A stretch of DNA of 64,000 nucleotides from Aquabacterium sp. (GCA_030654395.1 JAURXM010000022.1:1-64000), one strand, 5' to 3'. Numbered from the stretch's first letter, positions 43,441-53,204 are shown. Program-made: numbers and translations. The notes: a model not told the origin generated them from the sequence alone.

Positions 43441-45951
43441 GTGACCGACCCACGCTATGACATCGTCCTGGAGGCTGCGCTGAGCCGTGTCCAGCTGGCT
43501 GTGTCGAATGCGATAGATAAGGTTTCGGCTCAATTGGGGCCACTGGCGCTGTCGTCTACCAGCAATGTGCAACGCCAGTTGCTGATGACCGCTGAGCGTG
43601 ATCTTCAGCTCAAGGCCAGTCAACTTCAGAATCATTTTGCGCAACAACTTCGTGAGCATGTTGACAAAACCGCGCGTGGCGCGCACAGCGGCCACCAAGC
43701 GTTCTCCAGCGACACCGATTGGGCCTCACTGACCTTGGTAGACAACGCCGAAGTTGAGCGCAGCGTCACCGCTGACCGGCTAGGGCAAACGCTGACGCAT
43801 GAATGCGATGGCGAGCTGGAGGCACTCCAAGCCTACATGGCCACACTCAACGACGATGCCAGCCCAGAGCGCAACCCGCTCCGCCCGCAAGCTGTCGCGA
43901 AAACGCTGCTATCTGCCCTCGCTCAGATCGGCAGCGAGGTGGAGGTTATCCAAGCCCTGTGCCAACATATTGGTCGGGTCTTGGGGCCGGAACTGGGCGC
44001 CTGCTATGGCCACATCGTGGCCGATATGAAGTCGCGGGGCATCAAACCCCAAGCACTGTCCGTGAGCAAGACGCGCAGTACCTCTAGCGTGCATGGCAAC
44101 ACATTGGCAACGGGCACAAGCAGCTTCAATGGTGACCTGTCGCCGCAGACTGGCCACTCAAGCTACACACAGCCCGGTCCTTTTTCAGACAGCCCGCGCG
44201 CCCACGCATCGGCCAGCTACCCTTCACACGCGGCACCACTGCATGCCGAAGCCCACATGCGTGCGGCGCAAGCACTGAGTGAGATGTTTGGCGTCAGCAT
44301 GCCTGGCGTCCCGCTAGACAGCCCGCCGCCGATGGGTCTGCGTGAATCCCGTACTCAGGGCAGCTTGCCAGCGGGCAACCCGGACTTCCAGAATTTGATG
44401 CGTCAAATCGCCGTTCAGGCGCCACCAACTGGGTGGACCAGCACATTCCCGGGCGCGACCGTAGGCGCACGTGACGACGGGTCAACCGAGTTCTCTGGCA
44501 CCGGTTTCTCTGCTCCGTTGATGGCGGCCAATCTGATACGTGCTCACCGAGAAGAGCTGGTACGGGCAAGCGGTGGTGCACCGCTGGATCAGATGGTGAT
44601 CGACATCGTCGCTGCGCTATTTGATCAGGTGCTGTCGGACCCCAAGGTATCCCCCGAAATAGCCCGTCAGATTGCCAGACTGCAGATGCCTGTGCTGCGT
44701 GTCGCTTTGGGTGACATGGGGTTCTTCAATTCACGCAAGCATCCGGTGCGACGCTTCGTGAACCGGATCGCTACGCTATCTGCCTCATTTGACGACTATG
44801 ACGTCGGCCCTGGGCGTGCTTGCCTCACCCGCATCACCTCGCTGGTCAATGACATTGTGGACGGCGATTTTGATCGCATGGACTTGTACGAGTCCAAGTT
44901 AGCCGAGCTGCAAGCCTTCATTGAAACGGAAAACGAGCGCGACTCAGCGGAAAACGCGGCAGTCACTGCAATGCTCAGCGGCAAAGAGGCCGATCTGAGG
45001 GTGCAGCAGCGCTATATGCAGATACTCAAGCGAGAGCTGTCCGATGTGGAGATGCCAGAGTTCGTGCGCGACTTCATTGCGCAGATCTGGAGTCAAGTGC
45101 AGGTGATGGCATCTGCCAGGGATGGGTGCGAGTCACCACTGGCGCAACGCATGAAAAAAGCGGGGCATGAACTGGCACTGAGCGTTCAACCCAAGGGCAA
45201 CCCGCAACTGCGTAAAGTCTTCATACAGAAGCTGCCTCAGTTGATGAAGGACCTCAATGAAGGGCTGGGGCTGATCCAGTGGCCTGATGAAGCCAAACAG
45301 ACCTTCTACGCACGGCTTCTGCCCGCGCACGCCGAGTGCCTGAAAACGGCACCGCACCATGACCTGACACAGCGCCTGCTGGAGCAACGACTCAACCAAG
45401 TAGAGCAAATAGCCATACCCAGCCGCGAAGAGGCGGCCAATGACCCGCTGCCTGAGGCCATGGACGGCCTGCAATCGCCGCCCATGCTCACGGTGATCTC
45501 GGTATTGAGTCAAGCGGAAATCCAGCAGGCTGGCTTTGTGCCCGAAGCCTCTCTGCTGAACAATGGCCCGCTGGACATCGACTTGGATTTGCCGGGTGTG
45601 GCTGACCCTACCCTCAGCGAAATTGACATCAATCTGGACGCTCCCGCTGCACCTTCTGCTGGCTTGCAGCTGGTACACCACATTCAAAAGGGTGCGGCGT
45701 ATCAGATGATGATGCAAGGCCAGTGGAAGAAGGTGCGGCTGACGTGGGTGAGCGATGGCCGTGGATTTTTCATCTTCAACCATGGTCACACGCACAAGCA
45801 GACCATTTCACTGACGGCACGCACTTTGGCCAAAATGTGTGACACCGGACGATTCAAAGCTTTTGAGCAGGCTGAATTGATCGAACGAGCCACGGTGCGG
45901 GCACGCCGCCAATTGGCCGCATTGAGTTCAGGCGCCCGCTCAGCTGCTTGA
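43441..45951 (+). CDS. DUF1631-family protein
   Basis: 836 residues, cytosolic, no membrane segment. The overall pattern (VASAMFDQVLSDPKVSP-like region written here as VAALFDQVLSDPKVSPEIAR, LPVLRVALGDMGFF-like MPVLRVALGDMGFFNSRKHP, and the C-terminal domain with GQWKKVRLTWVSDGRGFFIF) is that of DUF1631, a family of unknown function with a PilZ-like C-terminal region in some descriptions. A Ser/His/Pro-rich low-complexity segment fills about 215-320. It starts at GTG with weak GGA upstream. Its stop overlaps the stop of convergent pdxA by 12 bases. Confidence 0.75.
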   Translation: MTDPRYDIVLEAALSRVQLAVSNAIDKVSAQLGPLALSSTSNVQRQLLMTAERDLQLKASQLQNHFAQQLREHVDKTARGAHSGHQAFSSDTDWASLTLVDNAEVERSVTADRLGQTLTHECDGELEALQAYMATLNDDASPERNPLRPQAVAKTLLSALAQIGSEVEVIQALCQHIGRVLGPELGACYGHIVADMKSRGIKPQALSVSKTRSTSSVHGNTLATGTSSFNGDLSPQTGHSSYTQPGPFSDSPRAHASASYPSHAAPLHAEAHMRAAQALSEMFGVSMPGVPLDSPPPMGLRESRTQGSLPAGNPDFQNLMRQIAVQAPPTGWTSTFPGATVGARDDGSTEFSGTGFSAPLMAANLIRAHREELVRASGGAPLDQMVIDIVAALFDQVLSDPKVSPEIARQIARLQMPVLRVALGDMGFFNSRKHPVRRFVNRIATLSASFDDYDVGPGRACLTRITSLVNDIVDGDFDRMDLYESKLAELQAFIETENERDSAENAAVTAMLSGKEADLRVQQRYMQILKRELSDVEMPEFVRDFIAQIWSQVQVMASARDGCESPLAQRMKKAGHELALSVQPKGNPQLRKVFIQKLPQLMKDLNEGLGLIQWPDEAKQTFYARLLPAHAECLKTAPHHDLTQRLLEQRLNQVEQIAIPSREEAANDPLPEAMDGLQSPPMLTVISVLSQAEIQQAGFVPEASLLNNGPLDIDLDLPGVADPTLSEIDINLDAPAAPSAGLQLVHHIQKGAAYQMMMQGQWKKVRLTWVSDGRGFFIFNHGHTHKQTISLTARTLAKMCDTGRFKAFEQAELIERATVRARRQLAALSSGARSAA

Positions 45952-46968
45952 TCGGCCAGCCACCAACTGCCTGGCCACCTTCACTGCCTGAGCAAAGCTG
46001 GCCACATCGGCTTGGCCTGTACCAGCCAAATCAAAAGCGGTGCCGTGATCAGGGCTGGTGCGGACAAAGGGCAGGCCCAGCGTCACGTTCACACCCTGAT
46101 CCAAACCCAGATACTTCACAGGAATCAACCCTTGATCGTGGTACATGGCCACCACGATATCGAATTCACCGGGGTGATCCGGGGTGTTGCGGGCGCGCAT
46201 GAACACGGTGTCGGGTGCAAACGGGCCCCGTGCATCAATGCCCTCAGCCTTGGCTGCCGCAATGGCCGGGGCGATCACGGTGATCTCCTCATCGCCAAAA
46301 AGGCCTCCTTCGCCTGCATGAGGATTGAGCCCCGCCACGGCGATGCGAGGTGTTGGCATACCCCACAAGCGTGCGCTTTGGTGAGTGATACGCAAGGTCT
46401 CCAACACACTGGACTGCGTCACCTGCTCAATGGCCTGACGCAGCGACACATGGATGGTGACCAGCACTGTTTTGAGTTGGTCGTTGGCCAACATCATGCG
46501 CACCGGTGCGGGCACTTGCCCTTGTGGTGTGCCCTCTGCCTGCAGCAGTTCGGTGTGCCCAGGGTAAGGCTCGCCTGCCAGCGCCAAGGCTTCCTTGTGA
46601 AGGGGTGCAGTCACGATACCGGCAATACGCCCTTGCTGCGCCAGCCGCACAGCCTCACGGATGCTGGATGCGGCGGCACGCCCTGCACGGACGTCAACCT
46701 GACCGATCGGCGCAGACAACAAGTCTGGCGGCAAGCCAGAGGGCAGCAAGACGCCCATTTGGCTGCTCGACAAACGACTGGCCTGGGCCACATCAGACAA
46801 CACGACCACCACTGGCCGCCCTACAGCAGGCAGCCACGCCACAGCACGCCGCATGACCTCAGGGCAACCAACAACCACGGCCGACCGACCATCGGTGCAC
46901 CACCATTTGGCGATGACCTCAGGCCCAATGCCGCATGCATCCCCCATGGTGAACGCCAACAAAGCCAT
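45940..46968 (-). CDS. pdxA: 4-hydroxythreonine-4-phosphate dehydrogenase
   Basis: 342 residues, NAD-dependent enzyme of pyridoxal 5'-phosphate synthesis. Family motifs are PYPGHTELLQ, GLNPHAGEGGLFGDEE, AMYHDQGLIPVKYLGLDQGV and RTSPDHGTAFDLAGTG, which carry the metal-binding His residues. The usual N-terminal MGDPAGIGPE reads MGDACGIGPE. The start is uncertain because the ATG at 46968 has no Shine-Dalgarno; a GTG at 46995 is an alternative. It diverges from hisI. Confidence 0.92.
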   Translation of the reverse strand: MALLAFTMGDACGIGPEVIAKWWCTDGRSAVVVGCPEVMRRAVAWLPAVGRPVVVVLSDVAQASRLSSSQMGVLLPSGLPPDLLSAPIGQVDVRAGRAAASSIREAVRLAQQGRIAGIVTAPLHKEALALAGEPYPGHTELLQAEGTPQGQVPAPVRMMLANDQLKTVLVTIHVSLRQAIEQVTQSSVLETLRITHQSARLWGMPTPRIAVAGLNPHAGEGGLFGDEEITVIAPAIAAAKAEGIDARGPFAPDTVFMRARNTPDHPGEFDIVVAMYHDQGLIPVKYLGLDQGVNVTLGLPFVRTSPDHGTAFDLAGTGQADVASFAQAVKVARQLVAGRSSS

Positions 46969-47094
46969 ATCAGTTGGTGGAAGAGGTGAACTCACGTGCT
47001 CGGCTTTCTGAAATCGGCGGAAACAGGCCTCATTGTCACCTTTGACCAGCGGGATGAACAGCCTCGGTCCGCGCGATTGATACACTCTGGGCCT

Positions 47095-47484
47095 ATGACT
47101 TGGTTAGATACGATTCGCTGGGATGAAAACGGGCTGGTCCCGGTGATCGCCCAAGAAGAAACGAGTGGCGACGTTTTGATGTTTGCTTGGATGAACCGCG
47201 AAGCGCTCACGCGCACGGCGGAGCTGGGTGAGGCCGTCTATTGGAGCCGCTCACGCAAGCGGCTTTGGCACAAGGGCGAAGAGTCAGGTCACATACAAAA
47301 AGTGCATGCCATCAGAACCGACTGCGACAATGACGTGGTGCTATTGCGTGTGACGCAACTAGGCCATGAACCTGGCATTGCTTGCCACACGGGCCGCCAC
47401 ACGTGTTTTTTCCAGAAATACGACAATGGCCAGTGGGTTTCAGTTGACCCTGTGATCAAAGACCCCTCAACCATTTACAAATGA
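47095..47484 (+). CDS. hisI: phosphoribosyl-AMP cyclohydrolase
   Basis: 129 residues, third step of histidine synthesis. [49 protein letters not shown] and [11 protein letters not shown] carry the zinc- and magnesium-binding Cys, His and Asp residues. HisI and HisE are separate polypeptides here. The stop overlaps hisE by four bases. It is on the opposite strand from hisGDCBHAF, 8 kb away. Confidence 0.97.
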   Translation: MTWLDTIRWDENGLVPVIAQEETSGDVLMFAWMNREALTRTAELGEAVYWSRSRKRLWHKGEESGHIQKVHAIRTDCDNDVVLLRVTQLGHEPGIACHTGRHTCFFQKYDNGQWVSVDPVIKDPSTIYK

Positions 47485-47852
47485 CCAAGCCACCACTGCC
47501 TCTAGACAACACATTGGACGTGCTGATGCGCTTGGCCGATGTCATCGAATCACGCAAAATGGGTGATCCGGACACCAGTTATGTGGCGCGCCTGTTCCAC
47601 AAAGGCACAGACACCATCTTGAAGAAAATTGGCGAAGAAGCCACCGAGACGGTCATGGCAGCCAAAGACATGGCCGCGGCCCCGTCCGATGAGAACAGCC
47701 AAGCCTTGGTTGGCGAGTTCGCTGATCTGTGGTTTCACTCAATGGTGGCCATGTCACATTGGGGACTTAGCCCACGTGACGTGGTGGCCGAGCTGGCTCG
47801 TCGTGAGGGACTGTCTGGCCTAGTCGAATTCGCCATGCGCAAAAAGGACTAA
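47481..47852 (+). CDS. hisE: phosphoribosyl-ATP pyrophosphatase
   Basis: 123 residues, all-alpha MazG-like NTP pyrophosphatase, second step of histidine synthesis. The metal-binding pattern is [16 protein letters not shown] and [18 protein letters not shown] overlaps the hisI stop, so the two are coupled, and tatA follows after 81 bases. That gap holds the tatA leader with a GGAG ribosome-binding site and no convincing terminator. Confidence 0.96.
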   Translation: MTKPPLPLDNTLDVLMRLADVIESRKMGDPDTSYVARLFHKGTDTILKKIGEEATETVMAAKDMAAAPSDENSQALVGEFADLWFHSMVAMSHWGLSPRDVVAELARREGLSGLVEFAMRKKD

Positions 47853-47933
47853 GTCAACAAAGTCACATCTGCTTAATCTGCAGCCGTTAGACTAAGCACC
47901 TAGTTTGTGATCACGACTTTTTTGGAGAAAATC

Positions 47934-48179
47934 ATGGGTTCATTCAGTATCTGGCATTGGCTGATCGTGCTGGTTATCGTTGTGATGGTATTTGGCACCA
48001 AAAAGCTCAAAAATGTGGGCAGTGATTTGGGTTCTGCCGTCAAGGGCTTCAAAGATGGCATGAAGGATGGCAACGCGCCTGAAACGCCAGAAACGCCCGC
48101 TGCGCCAGCTCAGCAAATGACCAATGCCACACGCAACGACGCCAACACGGTGGACGTTGAGGCCAAGAGCAAGTCGTGA
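47934..48179 (+). CDS. tatA: Sec-independent protein translocase TatA
   Basis: 81 residues. A short N-terminal membrane helix ([17 protein letters not shown]), the hinge TKKL and an amphipathic helix ([18 protein letters not shown]) are followed by a Pro/Ala/Asn tail. It forms the translocation element of the twin-arginine pathway. The ATG has GGAG upstream. The gene order tatA-tatB-tatC after hisE is conserved in betaproteobacteria. Confidence 0.97.
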   Translation: MGSFSIWHWLIVLVIVVMVFGTKKLKNVGSDLGSAVKGFKDGMKDGNAPETPETPAAPAQQMTNATRNDANTVDVEAKSKS

Positions 48180-48222
48180 CCTTTCAAGCCTTGTGCCCAT
48201 CCATTGGGGTGGCGATTGAACC

Positions 48223-48696
48223 ATGATTGATTTCGGCTTCGATAAGCTGGCGCTCATCGGCGCAGTCGCGCTGATCGTCATTGGCCCAGAGCGCCTACCT
48301 CGGGTGGCCAAGACCGTAGGCGTCTTGCTAGGCAAAGCACAGCGTTATGTAGCCCAGGTGCAGAACGAAGTCAGCAGATCGATCGAGCTAGAAGAGCTGC
48401 AAAAGGTCAAGGCTGGAATGGAGGACGCGGCGCGCAACATCGGACAGTCAGTCGAAGATGGTCTGAAGGAAGCGCAATCAGCCCTGAACCCTCAAGACGA
48501 GGCCAAGTACGACAGCCAGTATCACCAGTCTGCCCCCTACATCAGCTATGCAGCACCTGCACGAAAGAACTGGCGACTCAAACGCAACGCCATGCCGCTT
48601 TGGTACAAGCAAAACCACGGCATCCGCAGGCACGTTCAGTCAGGTGCGGCCCGTGTGGCGCGCCACCGGCCACAGCCTATCCAGCCCCACCGCTAA
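48223..48696 (+). CDS. tatB: Sec-independent protein translocase TatB
   Basis: 157 residues. MIDFGFDKLALIGAVALIVI and GPERLPRVAKTVGVLLGKAQ give the TatB signature: a helix with Glu in GPERLP and an amphipathic segment. A coiled-coil-prone stretch and a basic C-terminus rich in His and Arg follow. TatB works with TatC in recognising twin-arginine signal peptides such as that of PetA. Confidence 0.96.
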   Translation: MIDFGFDKLALIGAVALIVIGPERLPRVAKTVGVLLGKAQRYVAQVQNEVSRSIELEELQKVKAGMEDAARNIGQSVEDGLKEAQSALNPQDEAKYDSQYHQSAPYISYAAPARKNWRLKRNAMPLWYKQNHGIRRHVQSGAARVARHRPQPIQPHR

Positions 48697-48708
48697 CCTG
48701 AGTGTTGT

Positions 48709-49497
48709 GTGAGCGATCCCAATCAAAGTCAAGATGCACCGGATGGCATTGAACAGCCTTTCGTCTCCCACCTGATCGAGTTGCGAGACCGGTTGATCCG
48801 TGTCGTGCTGGCCATTGGTGTGGTCTTTATCGCCTTGAGCATCTACCCCTCTCCTGGGGTGCTGTATGACCTGCTGGCACAACCACTGATAGCGCACCTG
48901 CCAAAGGGTGCGACGCTGATTGCGACCAATCCGATATCACCCTTCATGGTGCCTATCAAGGTCACCATGCTGGCCGCCTTCATGCTGGCGCTGCCTGTGG
49001 TGCTTTATCAAATTTGGGGGTTTGTGGCGCCCGGTTTATATAGCCACGAAAAACGGCTGGTGCTGCCCCTGATCGTATCCAGCACCTTGCTGTTTTTCTC
49101 TGGTGTGGCATTTTGCTACTTCTTTGTTTTTGGCAAGGTGTTTGCGTTCATTCAGAGCTTTGCGCCCAAAAGCATCACCGCAGCGCCCGACATTGAGGCG
49201 TATTTGAGTTTCGTGCTCAACATGTTCTTGGCTTTTGGCGCGGCATTTGAGGTGCCGGTTGTATTGGTGATACTGGTGCGCATGGGTCTGGTGTCCGTCG
49301 CCAAACTGAAGGATTTCCGCAGCTACTTCGTGGTCATCGCCTTCGTGATTGCGGCGGTCATCACACCACCAGATGTGGTGTCGCAGCTGGCACTGGCTAT
49401 CCCGATGTGCTTGCTGTATGAAATCGGCATTTGGGCCGCCCAGTTTTTTGTCAAGCACACACAGGCCCCGGCAGATGACGATGCCAAAGCTGCCTGA
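48709..49497 (+). CDS. tatC: Sec-independent protein translocase TatC
   Basis: 262 residues, six membrane helices. PFVSHLIELRDRLIRVV is the conserved cytoplasmic N-terminus that binds the twin-arginine motif, and FVAPGLYSHEKRLVLPL and VITPPDVVSQLALAIPMCLL are further family segments. A GTG start is used, 12 bases after tatB. Last gene of the hisIE-tatABC unit. Confidence 0.97.
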   Translation: MSDPNQSQDAPDGIEQPFVSHLIELRDRLIRVVLAIGVVFIALSIYPSPGVLYDLLAQPLIAHLPKGATLIATNPISPFMVPIKVTMLAAFMLALPVVLYQIWGFVAPGLYSHEKRLVLPLIVSSTLLFFSGVAFCYFFVFGKVFAFIQSFAPKSITAAPDIEAYLSFVLNMFLAFGAAFEVPVVLVILVRMGLVSVAKLKDFRSYFVVIAFVIAAVITPPDVVSQLALAIPMCLLYEIGIWAAQFFVKHTQAPADDDAKAA

Positions 49498-49524
49498 GTC
49501 GAACTAGTCGACTTTCTGCGAGCC

Positions 49525-50700
49525 TCAGGGCTCTTCGGGTGTGCGCATTTGAGGTGTTGTTTTGGGGCGCTTGGCCACGACCACGCTCAACGACAACATG
49601 TCACCACCTCGCTGAACACGCAATGGTGCTACCTCGCCCGGCTTAAGTGCTGCCACAGCATTGAGCAGCTGCGACGTATTGGCGACTTTGCTGCCCCCCA
49701 CTTGCACCACGACGTCACCGGGCCTCATGCCGCTTTGTGCAGCCGGCCCGTTGTGCAGCACCCCTGTGATCAACACCCCTTGATTGACGGGCAAGTTGAA
49801 GGTCTCAGCCATCTCTGGCGTCAAGTCGCGAGGTTCAACACCGATCCAACCACGGGTCACTTGTCCATCAGCGATCAGGCTGTCCATCACTTTGCGTACA
49901 GTCGAAACGGGAATGGCAAAGCCAATACCCATATTGCCTCCAGATCGAGAGTAAATCGCACTGTTGATGCCCACAAGGTTGCCCAGGGTATCAACCAAGG
50001 CCCCACCTGAGTTGCCAGGATTAATGGCTGCATCCGTTTGAATGAAGTTCTCAAACGTGTTGATGCCCAACTGGTTGCGCCCCAATGCGCTGACGATGCC
50101 TGCCGTGACGGTTTGCCCCACGCCAAAGGGGTTACCGATGGCCAACACAGCATCGCCTATTTGCAGATCATCGGAGTTGCCAAAAGTGACAAAAGGCAAA
50201 CGATCCAGATCTACCTTAAGTACAGCCAAATCAGTGTCTGGGTCTGTGCCAATCACCTTGGCGCTGACCTTGCGTCCGTCGGTCAACATCACTTCGATGT
50301 CGTCCATGTGATCGACGACATGGTTGTTGGTCAGCACATAACCCTCTGGGGAGACGATCACGCCAGAGCCCACACCAGATTGAGGTTGCCCTTCTTGCTC
50401 ACCAAAAAAATACCGAAACCACGGGTCATTGCGCCTTGGGTTGCGTGCCGACGCGTTGCTCGTGACCACACTGACGACGGTTGGCGCGGCCTTTTGCGCT
50501 GCATCGCGAAAACTGGTCGGCGGCGCCACCAGCGTATGCTTGCCCCCCGGTGGCACGACGGCGGTAGCCAAAGATGCTTGCGGCAAAACGGCGCGCCACG
50601 GAGCAGCCGCAAGCCATTGAGGCTTGAAGGTCGTCACCACAAACAGCACAGCAACCAAAACGGTCACCGTCTGAGAGAAAATCAACCAAGTTTTACGCAT
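49525..50700 (-). CDS. HtrA/DegQ-type trypsin-like serine protease
   Basis: 391 residues, one membrane anchor (WLIFSQTVTVLVAVLFVVTT), so an inner-membrane-tethered periplasmic protease of the DegS or MucD kind. The triad is His127 (LTNNHVV), Asp157 (TDPDTDLAVL) and Ser231 (INPGNSGGAL). A single PDZ domain occupies the last 110 residues (GVLITGVLHNGPAAQSGMRP, GDVVVQVGG). One PDZ plus an N-terminal anchor resembles DegS, which starts the sigma-E response, but general quality control is also possible. Its start is only 28 bases from the divergent nif3 start. Confidence 0.93.
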   Translation of the reverse strand: MRKTWLIFSQTVTVLVAVLFVVTTFKPQWLAAAPWRAVLPQASLATAVVPPGGKHTLVAPPTSFRDAAQKAAPTVVSVVTSNASARNPRRNDPWFRYFFGEQEGQPQSGVGSGVIVSPEGYVLTNNHVVDHMDDIEVMLTDGRKVSAKVIGTDPDTDLAVLKVDLDRLPFVTFGNSDDLQIGDAVLAIGNPFGVGQTVTAGIVSALGRNQLGINTFENFIQTDAAINPGNSGGALVDTLGNLVGINSAIYSRSGGNMGIGFAIPVSTVRKVMDSLIADGQVTRGWIGVEPRDLTPEMAETFNLPVNQGVLITGVLHNGPAAQSGMRPGDVVVQVGGSKVANTSQLLNAVAALKPGEVAPLRVQRGGDMLSLSVVVAKRPKTTPQMRTPEEP

Positions 50701-50728
50701 GAACGTCACGAGCCAGAAAGGGCCTGCC

Positions 50729-51478
50729 ATGATCGACAGAGATGTTTTGGTCCACCACCTGCAAACGTTGCTGGAAGTGGATCGTTTCAAGGATTATGGG
50801 CCGAACGGATTGCAAGTTGAGGGCAAAACACGCATCAACAAGGTCATCACAGGTGTAACCGCCAGCTTGGCCCTGATTGATGCGGCCATTGCTGCGCAAG
50901 CTGATGCCATTGTGGTTCACCATGGTTTGTTCTGGAAAGGACAAGATGGCCGAATCACGGGCTGGATGAAGCAGCGACTGGCCCAACTTATCCGCCACGA
51001 CATCAACCTTTTTGCCTACCACTTGCCTCTAGACGCACACGCCACCCTGGGCAACAACGCTCAGTGGGGTTTGCGCCTAGGCTTGCTGGCCGACGGGCGG
51101 TTTGGCGAGCAGGACTTGGGGTTTGTCGGCCCGGTCCCTGATGGCTTGGATCTGCTTGGTTTGACGTCCCGCGTCACACAGGCTATGGGCCGCGAGCCTG
51201 TGGTCGTCCCCGGAGACGGGCGGACGCTCAAGCGTGCAGCATGGTGCAGTGGTGGCGCTCAGGGTTACTTTGAGAGCGCCATCGCCGCCGGAGTTGATGT
51301 TTTTCTAACAGGCGAAATGTCTGAACCCCAAGTCCACTACGCCCGTGAAACCGGCGTGGCGTTCATGGCTTGTGGTCACCACGCCAGTGAACGCTATGGG
51401 GTACAAGCTGTAGGCGAGCACCTGGCCCAAGCTTTTGGCGTCGAACACCAGTTTATAGACATCGACAACCCAGCCTGA
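50729..51478 (+). CDS. NIF3/YbgI-family dinuclear metal protein
   Basis: 249 residues. Metal-binding and family motifs are DYGPNGLQVEG, AIVVHHGLFWKG, HLPLDAH, GEMSEPQVHYARE and GHHASERYGVQAVGEHL. The family is annotated as GTP cyclohydrolase 1 type 2 homologue, but its physiological role remains unsettled. ATG at 50729 has AAAGGG upstream. It is divergent from the HtrA-type gene. Confidence 0.92.
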   Translation: MIDRDVLVHHLQTLLEVDRFKDYGPNGLQVEGKTRINKVITGVTASLALIDAAIAAQADAIVVHHGLFWKGQDGRITGWMKQRLAQLIRHDINLFAYHLPLDAHATLGNNAQWGLRLGLLADGRFGEQDLGFVGPVPDGLDLLGLTSRVTQAMGREPVVVPGDGRTLKRAAWCSGGAQGYFESAIAAGVDVFLTGEMSEPQVHYARETGVAFMACGHHASERYGVQAVGEHLAQAFGVEHQFIDIDNPA

Positions 51479-51533
51479 GCTGCGGCTTGCCGTAAGCTTC
51501 AGCATCCACCACCCAATCAGAGCACCCTTGCCA

Positions 51534-53204
51534 ATGCCCTCATTTTTAACGCCCAGTTGGCCCACGCTCTTGCTGGCAGTGGCCTCTGCGGGCTGGAGCT
51601 TCAGCGCACAGGCCAACCCAGCATCGTGCTTCAGTTACACGGCCACAGAAGGCGACACCCTGATTGGTTTGGCTCAGCAATTTCTGGTGCGTCCGGCAGA
51701 CTGGCCGACGCTCGCTCGCCTGAACCACATCAACCAAACACGGCGTATCCCGATTGGCACGGTCTTGTGCATACCCGTCAGCTTGCTGAAATCAACACCC
51801 CAAACCGGCGTCGTGCTTGAGGTGGCCGGGCAAGCAACCAAGTCGCCATCGGCCCCCAAACATCAAATCAACGCAGCCACTGCCATCAACAAGGGTGACA
51901 TCGTCAGTGAAGGCATGAGCCTGCGCACCAGCACCAACGGCTATGTCACCGTACAGTTGGCGGACGGCTCGATCTTGAAGGTGCAATCGGACACCGAAGT
52001 CCGATTGGATTCATCTCAACGTTACATCGCCGCCGGTTTTTTTGCTTCTATCTGGTCTGTCGTGCATGGCCGAGTGGAGTCACTGGTCACCCATTTGACA
52101 GGCGGAGAGCCACGCTACCAAATCAAAACACCGCAAGCGGTGCTGGGTGTGAGAGGCACCGAATTCCGTGTCAACACCGACGACAAACGGACAACGACTG
52201 AAACATTGACAGGCTCTGTTCAGGTGAGCGGCCCCAAACAAGCGGAAGTGGTATCCACCGGACAGGGCACAGTTGTGGTTGCAGGACAGGTCGCACGGCC
52301 CATGGCCTTACCAGACAAACCCGACGTCTCTGGCCTGCCACTGCTACATGAACGGCTTGTTGTACGTCTTGACCTACCAGCCTTGGGCCGAGCCAGCAGC
52401 TACCGTGCGCAGGTAGCCCAAGACGGCGACTTCCGCCTTGTTCGCGGGGAAGCCTCGTCAACACAAACAACACTGCGTATCGCAGGCTTAGCCGATGGCG
52501 ACTACCACCTGCGTGTACGGGCCGTCGATGCACAGGGCTTAGAGAGCGTCGATAGCACCCAACGCTTCACGCTAAAAGCACGACCCGAACCACCTCTGCC
52601 CATGTCGCCAGCAGCGAAAGCCAAGGTGCGAGACACCGGGTTGAATTTGGTATGGGCCAGCCATCCAGATGCCATCTCGTACCGCCTGCAGGTCGCCAAA
52701 GACGCCTCATTCACAGCGCTGTTGGCTGACCTCAAGGACGTCCGCGATACACAAGCTCGCATCGATTTGCCCCCTGGCGCCTATGTCTGGCGCGTGGCCA
52801 CGACCCGAAACGGGCCGAACAATGGGCCGGACAACGGGCCTTGGGGTGATGCACAAGGCGTCAACCTGCTCAGCCCGCCTATGCAGCCTTCAGCACCCAA
52901 GGTCACAGACCTTCAGTTGATTTTCGAGCTCCCTGGTGAGGCTGGACAGCGTTTCGAATTTCAAATAGCCTCAGATAAGGTCTTCGCGCATGTGATCAAA
53001 GCGCTGACCTCCGATCATCCGACGATAGCCATCAGTCGCCCAGCCGAGGGTGGCCTGCTTTATGTGCGCTTTCGTGCCATCGACGCCGACGGTTTCATCG
53101 GACCTTACAGTCAACCCCAATTGGTGAGCCTACCCACTTGTGTGCGCGATGGTGCACAACGTTGCGTCGGCAGTGGCAGCGACTTCCTCCGAAGCGGTTC
53201 ATGA
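51534..53204 (+). CDS. secreted LysM-FecR domain protein with fibronectin-like repeats
   Basis: 556 residues. A signal peptide (to about residue 27, FSAQA) is followed by a LysM peptidoglycan-binding domain (33-82), a FecR domain (about 118-240, with YQIKTPQAVLGVRGTEFRV) and two or three fibronectin/Ig-like segments (for example YRAQVAQDGDFRLVRGEAS and YRLQVAKDASFTALLADL). It should sit in the periplasm bound to the cell wall. Its stop overlaps the histidine kinase ATG by four bases, so it probably presents a signal to the CHASE2 sensor. The start lacks a clear Shine-Dalgarno. Confidence 0.85.
   Translation: MPSFLTPSWPTLLLAVASAGWSFSAQANPASCFSYTATEGDTLIGLAQQFLVRPADWPTLARLNHINQTRRIPIGTVLCIPVSLLKSTPQTGVVLEVAGQATKSPSAPKHQINAATAINKGDIVSEGMSLRTSTNGYVTVQLADGSILKVQSDTEVRLDSSQRYIAAGFFASIWSVVHGRVESLVTHLTGGEPRYQIKTPQAVLGVRGTEFRVNTDDKRTTTETLTGSVQVSGPKQAEVVSTGQGTVVVAGQVARPMALPDKPDVSGLPLLHERLVVRLDLPALGRASSYRAQVAQDGDFRLVRGEASSTQTTLRIAGLADGDYHLRVRAVDAQGLESVDSTQRFTLKARPEPPLPMSPAAKAKVRDTGLNLVWASHPDAISYRLQVAKDASFTALLADLKDVRDTQARIDLPPGAYVWRVATTRNGPNNGPDNGPWGDAQGVNLLSPPMQPSAPKVTDLQLIFELPGEAGQRFEFQIASDKVFAHVIKALTSDHPTIAISRPAEGGLLYVRFRAIDADGFIGPYSQPQLVSLPTCVRDGAQRCVGSGSDFLRSGS

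Noticed and set aside
47853..47933. Terminator between hisE and tatA
   Set aside because: CTTAATCT/AGACTAAG is short, imperfect and has no T tract, so hisIE-tatABC is taken as one unit.
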